A DNA stretch of 64,000 nt, taken from the NCBI GenBank assembly GCA_042434945.1, contig CP170191.1:3410001-3474000 (forward strand), written 5' to 3'. Position numbers and translations under genes: made by a program. Within the stretch, counting starts at the first letter, position 1. Every line of letters starts with the position of its first letter. Below are positions 7,768 to 17,236 of this stretch, piece by piece. This DNA is from Escherichia hormaechei_A. Its GTDB lineage: Bacteria; Pseudomonadota; Gammaproteobacteria; Enterobacterales; Enterobacteriaceae. A model generated the notes under the pieces. The model ran no database searches, was not told where the DNA came from, and was given only the letters and a program-made list of their open reading frames with translations.

Positions 7768-8982
7768 ATGATGACGGCAAGATGGCAAGGCACGATTGCG
7801 CTTTTATTACTCATTATTATTTCCTACGTCGATCGGGTAAATATCTCGGTAATGATTTTAAACCCGGAATTTGCCGAACATTTTCAGTTAAATGAAAACA
7901 GAATGTTACAGGGAATGCTGATGACCTGCTTTCTGCTGGGTTATGGCTTTTCGGCTTTATTATTAACGCCGGTTATTGAAAGCAAGCTCCATTACCGGCA
8001 GGGATTGTTAAGCAGCATTGCGATTTGGGCCGTGGTCTGCGCGGTTTCACCGCTGCTTGGCTCGCTGATGGGGATGCTCGTCGCACGCCTGATTTTAGGC
8101 ATTGCCGAAGGGCCGCTCTTTTCGCTGAAAACGCGCTTTATCAGCGATAACTTTAGCGCGCAAGAGATCGGCAAACCCAACGCCGCGACCGCGCTGGGCG
8201 TCTCGCTCGGGCTGGCCGTGGGCTTTCCGCTGGTGACCTGGCTGATGTCGCATCTGGGCTGGGCCGGATCGTTTTATGCACTGGCGGCAATCAACCTTCT
8301 CCTCGGCGGCGGCTTAATCTGGCGTTTTCTGCCCGCGCCGCGCAAGCTCCCGACCGCGAAAAAGCCGGGGTTTGTCCACACCTTCACGCTGGCCTGGCAG
8401 ACGCCGCTGCTGGGCTGGATCATGGTGGTTGAAATCGCCACCCTGAGCTATCTGTGGGGCAGCAGCGCGTGGCTGCCCGCATGGCTGCGTGACGAGCACC
8501 ACTTCTCGCTGCATGCCACGGGCATGCTTGCGGCGGTCCCCTTCCTGCTGAGCCTGGGGTCAAAGTTTCTGGGCGGCGTGCTGCTCGACAAAATGCGGCC
8601 GGAACAGGCGCCGGTACTGTTTGTGGTGGGCGGTACGTTGACGGCACTCTCCGTGATCGCACTGATGCTCAGCCATCAACCCGCATGGCTGGCGCTTTTT
8701 ATGCTGTCTGCCAACGTGTTCTGGGGACTTCAGGGAGCGGCTATTCCGGCGGTGATCCAGCATCACGCCGCCCGGGAAGCGGTGGGCAGCGCTTACGGCA
8801 TTATCAATGGGATCGGCAATATCTGCGCGGCGTTTATTCCGCTGCTGATGGGGATGGTGATGAGATCGGTGGGGTCGGTCAGTTCAGGCTTTTCGGTGCT
8901 GGTCGTCTCGCAGGTTGTAACCCTGCTTGCCGGGGGAATGTTGCTGCTGCGCATGCGGCGCGCAGCAGCAATCAGCGCGTAA
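7768..8982 (+). CDS. MFS transporter divergent from the dioxygenase operon
   Basis: A 404-residue protein with about twelve membrane segments; YVDRVNISVMI in helix 1 and RLILGIAEGPLFSLKTRFI in helix 4 are typical of the anion:cation symporter group. TAAGG five bases before ATG 7768 (and eight before a second ATG at 7771) is the best ribosome binding site; in-frame ATGs at 7699 and 7732 lack one and the first lies in an operator. It is convergent with speB, the two stop codons being three bases apart. Likely import or export of the operon's substrate or intermediates. Confidence 0.88.
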   Translation: MMTARWQGTIALLLLIIISYVDRVNISVMILNPEFAEHFQLNENRMLQGMLMTCFLLGYGFSALLLTPVIESKLHYRQGLLSSIAIWAVVCAVSPLLGSLMGMLVARLILGIAEGPLFSLKTRFISDNFSAQEIGKPNAATALGVSLGLAVGFPLVTWLMSHLGWAGSFYALAAINLLLGGGLIWRFLPAPRKLPTAKKPGFVHTFTLAWQTPLLGWIMVVEIATLSYLWGSSAWLPAWLRDEHHFSLHATGMLAAVPFLLSLGSKFLGGVLLDKMRPEQAPVLFVVGGTLTALSVIALMLSHQPAWLALFMLSANVFWGLQGAAIPAVIQHHAAREAVGSAYGIINGIGNICAAFIPLLMGMVMRSVGSVSSGFSVLVVSQVVTLLAGGMLLLRMRRAAAISA

Positions 8983-8985
8983 GGC

Positions 8986-9906
8986 TTACTCGCCCTTTTT
9001 CGCCGCCTGAATATACAGCATTTCCAGCGCCAGCGTTGCCGCTGCCAGAGCAGTGATTTCCGACTGATCGTATGCCGGAGCCACTTCCACTACGTCCATC
9101 CCAACAATGTTGAGATCTTTCAGGCCGCGTACCAGTTTAATAGCGCGATCGGAGGTCAGGCCGCCAATCACTGGCGTACCGGTGCCTGGTGCAAAAGCAG
9201 GATCCAGGCAGTCGATATCAAAAGTCAGGTAAACCGGCATATCACCCACAATCTGTTTCACTTGGGCGATAACGTCATCCACGCTGCGATCGTTCACCTG
9301 GCAGGCGTCCAGCACGGTAAAGCCGTTGTCTTTATCAAACTCGGTACGAATACCAATCTGCACGGAATGATTCGGGTCGATCAGACCTTCTTTCGGCGCG
9401 GTATAGAACATAGTGCCGTGGTCAAATTCACAACCGTTCGCATAGGTATCGGTGTGGGCGTCAAAGTGTACCAGCGCCATTTTGCCGAAATGCTTCGCAT
9501 GAGCACGCAGCAGCGGCAGCGTAACAAAGTGGTCACCACCGAAAGAGAGCATACGCTTACCGGCAGCCAGCAGCTTCTCGGCGTGCGCCTGCAGCTTTTC
9601 GCTCATCTCACGGGCATCGCCAAAGGCATATACCAGATCGCCGCAGTCCACGACGTTCAGACGCTCACGCATGTCGAAATTCCACGGGAAGCGGTTGTGT
9701 TCCCAGGCCAGATTCGTCGAAACCTGACGGATCGCTGCCGGACCGTGGCGACCACCCGCACGACCAGAAGTGGCCATATCGAACGGCACGCCAGTAATCA
9801 CCCAGTCTGCATCGCTGTCATACGGCTGGAAGTTCATCGGCAGGCGTAAAAAACCAAAGGCATTGGAAACCAGTGAGTTATCGTATTGATGACCTAAGGT
9901 GCTCAT
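8986..9906 (-). CDS. speB: Agmatinase
   Basis: A 306-residue agmatine ureohydrolase, which hydrolyses agmatine to putrescine and urea. The manganese-binding signatures of the arginase family are clear: GGDH, DAHTD (HFDAHTDTY) and DIDCLDPAFAPGTGTP. The protein matches K-12 SpeB as I remember it over its whole length. It lies downstream of speA on the same strand, separated by the speA terminator. In K-12 the other neighbour is on the tktA side; here the dioxygenase cluster abuts its 3' end directly. Confidence 0.97.
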   Translation of the reverse strand: MSTLGHQYDNSLVSNAFGFLRLPMNFQPYDSDADWVITGVPFDMATSGRAGGRHGPAAIRQVSTNLAWEHNRFPWNFDMRERLNVVDCGDLVYAFGDAREMSEKLQAHAEKLLAAGKRMLSFGGDHFVTLPLLRAHAKHFGKMALVHFDAHTDTYANGCEFDHGTMFYTAPKEGLIDPNHSVQIGIRTEFDKDNGFTVLDACQVNDRSVDDVIAQVKQIVGDMPVYLTFDIDCLDPAFAPGTGTPVIGGLTSDRAIKLVRGLKDLNIVGMDVVEVAPAYDQSEITALAAATLALEMLYIQAAKKGE

Positions 9907-9939
9907 GGATGGACTCCTATTACAAAGTCGATATAAAAA

Positions 9940-9976
9940 AACCCTTCCGCGTCGTTAGGCCCGACGAGGAAGGGTT
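9940..9976 (-). terminator. speA rho-independent terminator
   Basis: AACCCTTCC (9940-9948) and GGAAGGGTT (9968-9976) form a stem, extended inward by TCGT/ACGA, followed on the minus strand by a run of T (the A run at 9935-9940). It lies between the speA stop and the speB start. Confidence 0.85.
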
Positions 9977-10037
9977 GGATTTGTCACAATAAATTGTGGC
10001 GGATTATCACCGCTAAATTAAGCGGATTCAAGTAACA

Positions 10038-12014
10038 CTACTCATCTTCAAGATAAGTATAACCGTACAAACCTGCCTCGAACTCTTCAAGGAACTGTTG
10101 TTGCAGTTCAGCATCAAGATCGGTTTTCTTCACTTGATCGCGGAACTGGGTTAACAGCGTTTTCGGATCGAGCTGTACATATTGCAGCATGTCCGCCACG
10201 GTATCGCCTTCGTCAGACAGTTCTACTTCTACGCTACCGTCAGGGAAGACGAACACGTCAACCGCTTCGGTATCACCGAACAGGTTGTGCATGTTGCCGA
10301 GGATCTCCTGATATGCGCCGACCATAAAGAAACCGAGCATCGGCGGATTCTCTGGATCGTACTCCGGCATTGGCATTGTCGTGGCAATACCGTCACCATC
10401 AATATAGTGGTCGATAGCACCGTCAGAGTCACAGGTAATATCCAGCAGCACAGCGCGACGTTCCGGCACTTGATCCAGCCCTTCCAGCGGCAGAACCGGG
10501 AACAACTGGTCGATCCCCCATGCGTCCGGCATCGACTGGAACAGCGAGAAGTTGACGTACATTTTGTCCGCCATACGTTCCTGCAGCTCGTCGATAATCG
10601 GACGATGAGCACGGTTTTGCGGATCCAGCTGCTTTTGCACTTCATGGCACATGCTCAAATAAAGCTGCTCAGCCCATGCACGTTCTTGCAGGCTAAAGAT
10701 GCCGGAAGAGTAGCCGATATGAATGTCGTGCAGATCCATCTGACTGTCGTGTAACCATTCACGCAGAGAACGGCGAGTTCCCGGTTCGTGCATCTCCTGC
10801 CAGGTTTCCCACATGCTTTGCAGCGCGCGCGGCGCATCTTCTGCAGGCGCGGTCGGCACCGTGTATTCGTTACGTTCCACGCCGATGATATTAGACACCA
10901 GCACGGTGTGATGCGCAGTCACCGCACGACCCGATTCGGTGATTACCGTCGGATGCGGCAGACCGTTTTCTTCACACGCATCGCCAATCGCCCAGATAAT
11001 GTTGTTGGCGTATTCATTGAGGCCGTAGTTCACCGAACAGTCGGACTGCGAACGAGTACCTTCATAATCCACGCCCAGACCGCCGCCGACGTCGAAGCAC
11101 TGAATATTGACGCCCAGCTTGTGCAGTTCCACATAGAAACGCGCGGATTCACGAACGCCTGTCGCGATATCGCGAATATTCGCCATCTGCGAACCGAGGT
11201 GGAAGTGCAGTAGTTGCAGGCTGTCGAGACGCCCGGCTTCACGCAGGGTTTCAACCAGTTGCAGTACCTGAGTCGCAGCCAGGCCGAACTTCGATTTTTC
11301 CCCGCCGGAGGACTGCCATTTACCCGAACCCTGCGAAGCCAGACGTGCACGCACGCCCAGACGAGGAACGACATTCAGACGTTCTGCTTCATCCAGCACA
11401 ATGGCGATTTCTGACATCTTCTCAATGACCAGATAGACCTTGTGCCCCATCTTCTCGCCAATTAATGCCAGGCGGATATATTCGCGGTCTTTATAACCGT
11501 TGCAGACGATGACGCTACGGGTCATGCCAGCATGTGCCAGTACTGCCATCAACTCGGCTTTGGAACCGGCTTCCAGACCCAGCGGTTCGCCCGAATGAAT
11601 CAGGGACTCAATCACGCGGCGGTGCTGGTTAACTTTGATCGGATAAACAAGGAAGTAATCGCCGTTATAGCCGTAGGATTCCCTCGCACGTTTGAACGCG
11701 GCGTTAATGGAACGCAAACGGTGCTGCAGGATCTGTGGGAAACAGAACAGTGCAGGCAGACGCTGGCCCTGTGCTTCACGAGTTTTCACTAACTGCGCGA
11801 GATCGACGCGAGCTTCCGGGACGTCCGGGTCCGGGCACACGCTAATGTGGCCCAGCTCGTTAACGTCATAGTAGTTATTGCCCCACCAGGCAATATTGTA
11901 AGTACGCAGCATCTTGCTGGCTTCCTGGGAGCTCATTGCAACCTCCTGCATGGAGCGTAGTACACCGTGTTCGCCCGCTGACGAAGGCAAACCCATAGAC
12001 ATGTCGTCAGACAT
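10038..12014 (-). CDS. speA: Biosynthetic arginine decarboxylase
   Basis: A 658-residue PLP enzyme of the alanine-racemase-fold decarboxylases, converting arginine to agmatine. PLP is bound through the Lys of the FLVYPIKVNQHRR segment, and the glycine-rich FDVGGGLGVDYEGT motif binds phosphate. ATG 12014 gives the K-12 length and is preceded by GAGG; the frame is open four codons further. Sequence agrees with K-12 SpeA as remembered. Works with SpeB in the agmatine route to putrescine. The small gene yqgB ends 8 bases before it. Confidence 0.97.
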   Translation of the reverse strand: MSDDMSMGLPSSAGEHGVLRSMQEVAMSSQEASKMLRTYNIAWWGNNYYDVNELGHISVCPDPDVPEARVDLAQLVKTREAQGQRLPALFCFPQILQHRLRSINAAFKRARESYGYNGDYFLVYPIKVNQHRRVIESLIHSGEPLGLEAGSKAELMAVLAHAGMTRSVIVCNGYKDREYIRLALIGEKMGHKVYLVIEKMSEIAIVLDEAERLNVVPRLGVRARLASQGSGKWQSSGGEKSKFGLAATQVLQLVETLREAGRLDSLQLLHFHLGSQMANIRDIATGVRESARFYVELHKLGVNIQCFDVGGGLGVDYEGTRSQSDCSVNYGLNEYANNIIWAIGDACEENGLPHPTVITESGRAVTAHHTVLVSNIIGVERNEYTVPTAPAEDAPRALQSMWETWQEMHEPGTRRSLREWLHDSQMDLHDIHIGYSSGIFSLQERAWAEQLYLSMCHEVQKQLDPQNRAHRPIIDELQERMADKMYVNFSLFQSMPDAWGIDQLFPVLPLEGLDQVPERRAVLLDITCDSDGAIDHYIDGDGIATTMPMPEYDPENPPMLGFFMVGAYQEILGNMHNLFGDTEAVDVFVFPDGSVEVELSDEGDTVADMLQYVQLDPKTLLTQFRDQVKKTDLDAELQQQFLEEFEAGLYGYTYLEDE

Positions 12015-12022
12015 AGCGAACC

Positions 12023-12154
12023 TCAAATTATTTTATTAAGTGTAAAACAGTTAACGACTATCGCAGCCTGGAACTGCGATAACAACCCATAAGCACATGG
12101 ATTTTCCAGCAGTGAATGCTGACGCTCCAACTGCGCAACCGGTTTCTTTTTCAT
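12023..12154 (-). CDS. yqgB: Small acid-response protein YqgB
   Basis: Encodes 43 residues, MKKKPVAQLERQHS... to NCFTLNKII, nearly identical to the K-12 YqgB peptide. The stop codon is 8 bases before the speA start, and its final codons overlap the speA ribosome binding site region, so the two are one transcript. K-12 work links YqgB to acid adaptation; the mechanism is not visible in the sequence. Confidence 0.85.
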   Translation of the reverse strand: MKKKPVAQLERQHSLLENPCAYGLLSQFQAAIVVNCFTLNKII

Positions 12155-12289
12155 AACATTATTAAGCACATAACCGAACGTAAGTGTGAAAGTTCGGCGA
12201 AACCACGAGAAAACTCTTGTTTTTACAAGAGCGCCCTTGTTCAGTCCTCAGTAACTGTAACCAGCTCTTGAATCCTGAGAAGCGCCGAG

Positions 12290-12505
12290 ATGGGTATAAC
12301 ATCGGCAGGTATGCAAAGCAGAGATGCAGAGTGCGGGGAACGAATCTTCACCAGAACGGTGAGACAGGTTAAGCAGCAGACAACGGTTCATTATTTCGTA
12401 TCACCTCCACGGCCGCCTGTTAAGACGAACCCACAAGCCAAAACTCTGATTTCAACCCGGCTGGAAGTGGCAACACGAAAGAAACGTCGTGTGCTTTTTA
12501 TTTAA
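12290..12505 (+). CDS. yqgC: Hypothetical protein YqgC
   Basis: A 71-residue basic frame ([16 protein letters not shown]... [11 protein letters not shown]) that matches the K-12 hypothetical YqgC in length and position between yqgB and yqgD. It has no recognisable domain. It runs divergently from speA and its 3' end overlaps the yqgD stop by four bases. Expression is doubtful; the region could equally be untranslated leader. Confidence 0.4.
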
Positions 12506-12753
12506 GCCGCGCGCCGCGTTTTATACCCCACAATGGCAGAAAATTGCAAAAGATAAATACGCAGAATGCCGGCATTGTCAGGAAAAATTTCCAGCCACGT
12601 TTTTAACAGAATGAGACACGATTCAAAAAAAAGTGGAAATAGGGTGAAGAATTGACCTAAAATAGCCATCCAGATGTTAATCCATCCATACCGATTAACA
12701 CTCAGACTGCCAGTGTTTTTAACCTGCAGAGTCGTGGTAGGATCCGCTACCAC
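12502..12753 (-). CDS. yqgD: Small inner membrane protein YqgD
   Basis: With a GTG start at 12753 the product is 83 residues, the length of K-12 YqgD. One hydrophobic segment (about residues 27-50, [21 protein letters not shown]) predicts membrane insertion, followed by a second weaker one. It is divergent from metK, whose promoter region it overlaps. Function unknown. Confidence 0.55.
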
Positions 12754-12808
12754 AGAAAATCCACACAACAGTTTGAGCTAACCAAATTCTCTTTAGGTGA
12801 TATTAAAT

Positions 12809-13963
12809 ATGGCAAAACACCTTTTTACGTCCGAGTCCGTCTCTGAAGGGCATCCTGACAAAATTGCTGACCAAATTTCTGATGCCGTTTTAGACGCGAT
12901 CCTCGAACAGGATCCGAAAGCACGCGTTGCTTGCGAAACCTACGTAAAAACCGGCATGGTTTTAGTTGGCGGCGAAATCACCACCAGCGCCTGGGTAGAC
13001 ATCGAAGAGATCACCCGTAACACCGTTCGCGAAATTGGCTATGTGCATTCCGACATGGGCTTTGACGCTAACTCCTGTGCGGTTCTGAGCGCTATCGGCA
13101 AACAGTCTCCTGACATCAACCAGGGCGTTGACCGTGCCGATCCGCTGGAACAGGGCGCGGGTGACCAGGGTCTGATGTTTGGCTACGCAACTAATGAAAC
13201 CGACGTGCTGATGCCAGCACCTATCACCTATGCACACCGTCTGGTACAGCGTCAGGCTGAAGTGCGTAAAAACGGCACTCTGCCGTGGCTGCGCCCGGAC
13301 GCGAAAAGCCAGGTGACTTTTCAGTATGACGACGGCAAAATCGTTGGTATCGATGCTGTCGTGCTTTCCACTCAGCACTCTGAAGAGATCGACCAGAAAT
13401 CGCTGCAAGAAGCGGTAATGGAAGAGATCATCAAGCCAATTCTGCCCGCTGAATGGCTGACTTCTGCCACCAAATTCTTCATCAACCCGACCGGTCGTTT
13501 CGTTATCGGTGGCCCAATGGGTGACTGCGGTCTGACTGGTCGTAAAATTATCGTTGATACCTACGGCGGCATGGCGCGTCACGGTGGCGGTGCATTCTCT
13601 GGTAAAGATCCATCAAAAGTGGACCGTTCCGCAGCCTACGCAGCACGTTATGTCGCGAAAAACATCGTTGCTGCTGGCCTGGCCGATCGTTGTGAAATTC
13701 AGGTTTCCTACGCAATCGGCGTGGCTGAACCGACCTCCATCATGGTAGAAACTTTCGGTACTGAGAAAGTGCCTTCTGAACAACTGACCCTGCTGGTACG
13801 TGAGTTCTTCGACCTGCGCCCATACGGTCTGATTCAGATGCTGGATCTGCTGCACCCGATCTACAAAGAAACCGCAGCATACGGTCACTTTGGTCGTGAA
13901 CATTTCCCGTGGGAAAAAACCGACAAAGCGCAGCTGCTGCGCGATGCTGCCGGTCTGAAGTAA
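12809..13963 (+). CDS. metK: S-adenosylmethionine synthetase
   Basis: A 384-residue methionine adenosyltransferase, making S-adenosylmethionine from ATP and methionine. The [16 protein letters not shown]-terminal signature, GAGDQG hexapeptide and [16 protein letters not shown] loop are intact. The frame is open four codons upstream, but ATG 12809 gives the K-12 protein. MetJ normally controls this gene; I did not find a convincing array of met boxes by eye. A strong hairpin follows. Confidence 0.97.
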
Positions 13964-13982
13964 TCTTTCTTCACCTGCGTTC

Positions 13983-14012
13983 AAAGGCCAGCCTCGCGCT
14001 GGCCTTTTTCTT
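13983..14012 (+). terminator. metK terminator
   Basis: AAAGGCCAGC and GCTGGCCTTT form a 10-bp stem with a 5-base loop, followed by TTCTTTT, 19 bases after the metK stop. Confidence 0.9.
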
Positions 14013-14013
14013 T

Positions 14014-14040
14014 TGGATAGGCGTTCACGCCGCATCCGGC
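14014..14040. repeat. Single REP (palindromic) unit
   Basis: GATAGGCGTTCACGCCGCAT with the following CCGGC is a REP-type unit of the E. coli kind, just after the metK terminator. The remaining 14041-14288 is AT-rich, without a gene I can support. Confidence 0.6.
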
Positions 14041-14288
14041 AAAAAAACCGCCCGCACAATAACATCATTCTTCCTGATCACGTTTCACCGCAGATTATCA
14101 TCACAACTGAAACCGATTACACCAACCACAACAGACAAAGATTTGTAATATTTTCATATTATTATTCGGTTTTCACAGTTGTTACATTTCTTTTCAGTAA
14201 AGTCTTAATTGCAGATAACAGCGTTTAATCTATGATGATATAACTCAATTATTTTCATGCACTTAAATCATAACTAAGATAAATGTTA

Positions 14289-14304
14289 GTGTAAGCGATT
14301 ACAC
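14289..14304. promoter_or_regulatory. GalR/GalS operator of galP
   Basis: GTGTAAGCGATTACAC is a 16-bp palindrome matching the gal operator consensus (GTGNAANCGNTTNCAC). It lies 83 bp upstream of the galP start, as in K-12, where GalS and GalR repress galP. Confidence 0.85.
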
Positions 14305-14307
14305 TGA

Positions 14308-14323
14308 TGTGATTTGCTTCACA
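14308..14323. promoter_or_regulatory. CRP-cAMP site of galP
   Basis: TGTGATTTGCTTCACA is the perfect TGTGA-N6-TCACA form of the CRP consensus, four bases downstream of the gal operator. Catabolite activation of galP is expected. Confidence 0.85.
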
Positions 14324-14386
14324 TCTTTTTACGTCGTACTCACCTATCTTAATTCACAATAAAAAATAACCATATTGGAGGGCATC

Positions 14387-15781
14387 ATGCCTGACGCTAA
14401 AAAACAGGGGCGGTCAAACAAGGCAATGACGTTTTTCGTCTGCTTCCTTGCCGCTCTGGCGGGATTACTCTTTGGCCTGGATATCGGTGTAATTGCTGGC
14501 GCACTGCCGTTTATTGCAGATGAATTCCAGATTACTTCGCACACGCAAGAATGGGTCGTAAGCTCCATGATGTTCGGTGCGGCAGTCGGTGCGGTGGGCA
14601 GCGGCTGGCTCTCCTTTAAACTCGGGCGCAAAAAGAGCCTGATGATCGGCGCAATTTTGTTTGTTGCCGGTTCGCTGTTCTCTGCGGCTGCGCCAAACGT
14701 TGAAGTACTGATTCTTTCCCGCGTTCTGCTGGGGCTGGCGGTGGGTGTGGCCTCTTATACCGCACCACTGTACCTCTCTGAAATTGCGCCGGAAAAAATT
14801 CGCGGCAGTATGATCTCTATGTATCAGTTGATGATCACTATCGGGATCCTCGGTGCTTATCTTTCTGATACCGCCTTCAGCTACACCGGTGCATGGCGCT
14901 GGATGCTGGGTGTGATTATCATCCCGGCAATTTTGCTGCTGATTGGTGTCTTCTTCCTGCCAGACAGCCCACGTTGGTTTGCCGCCAAACGCCGTTTTGT
15001 TGATGCCGAACGCGTGCTGCTACGCCTGCGTGACACCAGCGCGGAAGCGAAACGCGAACTGGATGAAATCCGTGAAAGTTTGCAGGTTAAACAGAGTGGC
15101 TGGGCGCTGTTTAAAGAGAATAGCAACTTCCGCCGCGCGGTGTTCCTTGGCGTACTGTTACAGGTAATGCAGCAATTCACCGGGATGAACGTCATCATGT
15201 ATTACGCGCCGAAAATCTTCGAACTGGCGGGTTATACCAACACCACCGAGCAAATGTGGGGGACAGTGATTGTCGGCCTGACCAACGTACTTGCCACCTT
15301 TATCGCAATCGGCCTTGTTGACCGCTGGGGACGTAAACCAACGCTAACGCTGGGCTTCCTGGTGATGGCTGCTGGTATGGGCGTACTCGGTACAATGATG
15401 CATATCGGTATCCACTCTCCGTCGGCGCAGTATTTCGCCATCGCCATGCTGCTGATGTTTATTGTCGGTTTTGCCATGAGTGCCGGTCCGCTGATTTGGG
15501 TACTGTGCTCCGAAATTCAGCCGCTGAAAGGCCGCGATTTTGGCATCACCTGCTCCACCGCCACCAACTGGATTGCCAACATGATCGTTGGCGCAACGTT
15601 CCTGACCATGCTCAACACGCTGGGTAACGCCAACACCTTCTGGGTGTACGCGGCTCTGAACGTACTGTTTATCCTGCTGACATTGTGGCTGGTACCGGAA
15701 ACCAAACACGTTTCGCTGGAACATATTGAACGTAATCTGATGAAAGGTCGTAAACTGCGCGAAATCGGCGCTCACGATTAA
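14387..15781 (+). CDS. galP: Galactose/proton symporter
   Basis: A 464-residue sugar porter of the major facilitator superfamily with twelve membrane segments. Family signatures include GRKKSL after helix 2, PESPRW-like LPDSPRWFAAK after helix 6, DRWGRKPTL, and VPETKHVSLE at the end of helix 12. ATG 14387 has GGAGG upstream and gives the K-12 protein; four open codons precede it. Imports galactose and glucose with protons. Controlled by the GalR/GalS and CRP sites just upstream. Confidence 0.97.
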   Translation: MPDAKKQGRSNKAMTFFVCFLAALAGLLFGLDIGVIAGALPFIADEFQITSHTQEWVVSSMMFGAAVGAVGSGWLSFKLGRKKSLMIGAILFVAGSLFSAAAPNVEVLILSRVLLGLAVGVASYTAPLYLSEIAPEKIRGSMISMYQLMITIGILGAYLSDTAFSYTGAWRWMLGVIIIPAILLLIGVFFLPDSPRWFAAKRRFVDAERVLLRLRDTSAEAKRELDEIRESLQVKQSGWALFKENSNFRRAVFLGVLLQVMQQFTGMNVIMYYAPKIFELAGYTNTTEQMWGTVIVGLTNVLATFIAIGLVDRWGRKPTLTLGFLVMAAGMGVLGTMMHIGIHSPSAQYFAIAMLLMFIVGFAMSAGPLIWVLCSEIQPLKGRDFGITCSTATNWIANMIVGATFLTMLNTLGNANTFWVYAALNVLFILLTLWLVPETKHVSLEHIERNLMKGRKLREIGAHD

Positions 15782-15789
15782 TCTCCTCA

Positions 15790-15815
15790 GGCTTCCTCCC
15801 GTCGCGGAGGAAGCC
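15790..15815 (+). terminator. Hairpin after galP
   Basis: GGCTTCCTCC and GGAGGAAGCC form a perfect 10-bp stem with a 6-base loop, 9 bases after the galP stop. The T-tract is poor, so termination may be partial. Confidence 0.6.
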
Positions 15816-15857
15816 GCCTCTTGCAGTCATCTTTTCTTCGCTCTATCCTCTGCCTCT

Positions 15858-16355
15858 ATGAAAACATCCCGTCTCCCTATCGCCATCCAACAGGCCGTTA
15901 TGCGTCGCCTGCGGGAAAAACTCGCCCAGGCTAACCTGAAATTGGGGCGTAACTACCCGGAGCCAAAACTCTCTTACACCCAGCGCGGCACCTCCGCCGG
16001 AACAGCCTGGCTGGAAAGCTATGAAATCCGCCTCAATCCCGTTTTGCTGTTGGAAAACAGTGAAGCCTTTATTGAAGAAGTGGTGCCGCACGAACTGGCA
16101 CATTTGCTGGTATGGAAACATTTCGGGCGCGTAGCACCACATGGCAAAGAGTGGAAGTGGATGATGGAAAACGTGCTGGGTGTTCCCGCCCGTCGTACGC
16201 ATCAGTTCGAACTGCAATCCGTGCGTCGCAACACCTTCCCCTACCGCTGCAAGTGCCAGGAGCATCAGCTTACCGTACGCCGCCATAATCGCGTAGTTCG
16301 TGGCGAAGCCGTCTATCGCTGTGTTCACTGCGGCGAACAACTGGTCGCAAAATAA
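15858..16355 (+). CDS. sprT: SprT zinc metalloprotease-like protein
   Basis: A 165-residue SprT-family protein. The zinc-binding HELAH motif (residues 79-83) and a C-terminal zinc ribbon with paired cysteines (CKC near 133, CVHC near 155) are intact. The family resembles eukaryotic Spartan proteases that act on DNA-protein crosslinks; the bacterial role is not defined. Gene order galP-sprT-endA is as in K-12. Confidence 0.93.
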   Translation: MKTSRLPIAIQQAVMRRLREKLAQANLKLGRNYPEPKLSYTQRGTSAGTAWLESYEIRLNPVLLLENSEAFIEEVVPHELAHLLVWKHFGRVAPHGKEWKWMMENVLGVPARRTHQFELQSVRRNTFPYRCKCQEHQLTVRRHNRVVRGEAVYRCVHCGEQLVAK

Positions 16356-16449
16356 CCATCTGAACTATCAGGAACTTTCCTGATCTGGCTGATTGCATAC
16401 CAAAACAACTTTCGCTACGTTGCTGGCTCGTTTTAACACGGAGTAAGTG

Positions 16450-17157
16450 ATGTACCGTTATTTGTCTATTGCTGCGGTGGTACTGAGCGCAGCATTTTCC
16501 GGCCCGGCGTTGGCCGAAGGTATCAATAGTTTTTCTCAGGCGAAAGCCGCGGCGGTAAAAGTCCACGCTGACGCGCCCGGTACGTTTTATTGCGGATGTA
16601 AAATTAACTGGCAGGGCAAAAAAGGCGTTGTTGATCTGCAATCGTGCGGCTATCAGGTGCGCAAAAATGAAAACCGCGCCAGCCGCGTAGAGTGGGAACA
16701 CGTCGTTCCCGCCTGGCAATTCGGTCACCAGCGCCAGTGCTGGCAGGACGGTGGACGTAAAAACTGCGCTAAAGATCCGGTCTATCGCAAGATGGAAAGC
16801 GATATGCATAACCTGCAGCCGTCAGTCGGTGAGGTGAATGGCGATCGCGGCAACTTTATGTACAGCCAGTGGAATGGCGGCGAAGGCCAGTACGGTCAAT
16901 GCGCCATGAAGGTCGATTTCAAAGAAAAAGCTGCCGAACCACCAGCGCGTGCACGCGGTGCCATTGCGCGCACCTACTTCTATATGCGCGACCAATACAA
17001 CCTGACACTCTCTCGCCAGCAAACGCAGCTGTTCAACGCATGGAACAAGATGTATCCGGTTACCGACTGGGAGTGCGAGCGCGATGAACGCATCGCGAAG
17101 GTGCAGGGCAATCATAACCCGTATGTGCAACGCGCTTGCCAGGCGCGAAAGAGCTAA
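16450..17157 (+). CDS. endA: Periplasmic DNA-specific endonuclease I
   Basis: A 235-residue nuclease with a cleavable signal peptide ending at ALA (about residue 22). The nuclease core holds EWEHVVPAW with the catalytic His, and [19 protein letters not shown] with metal ligands. ATG 16450 is preceded by GGAG. EndA cuts double-stranded DNA in the periplasm. A 9-bp GC hairpin at 17192-17215 follows and sits before rsmE; it lacks a T-run. Confidence 0.95.
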
Positions 17158-17236
17158 CCTACACTAGCGGGATTCTTTTTGTTAACCCCTACCCCACGCG
17201 TACAACCGCGTGGGGAGACGACGCGGATTTTTAACT

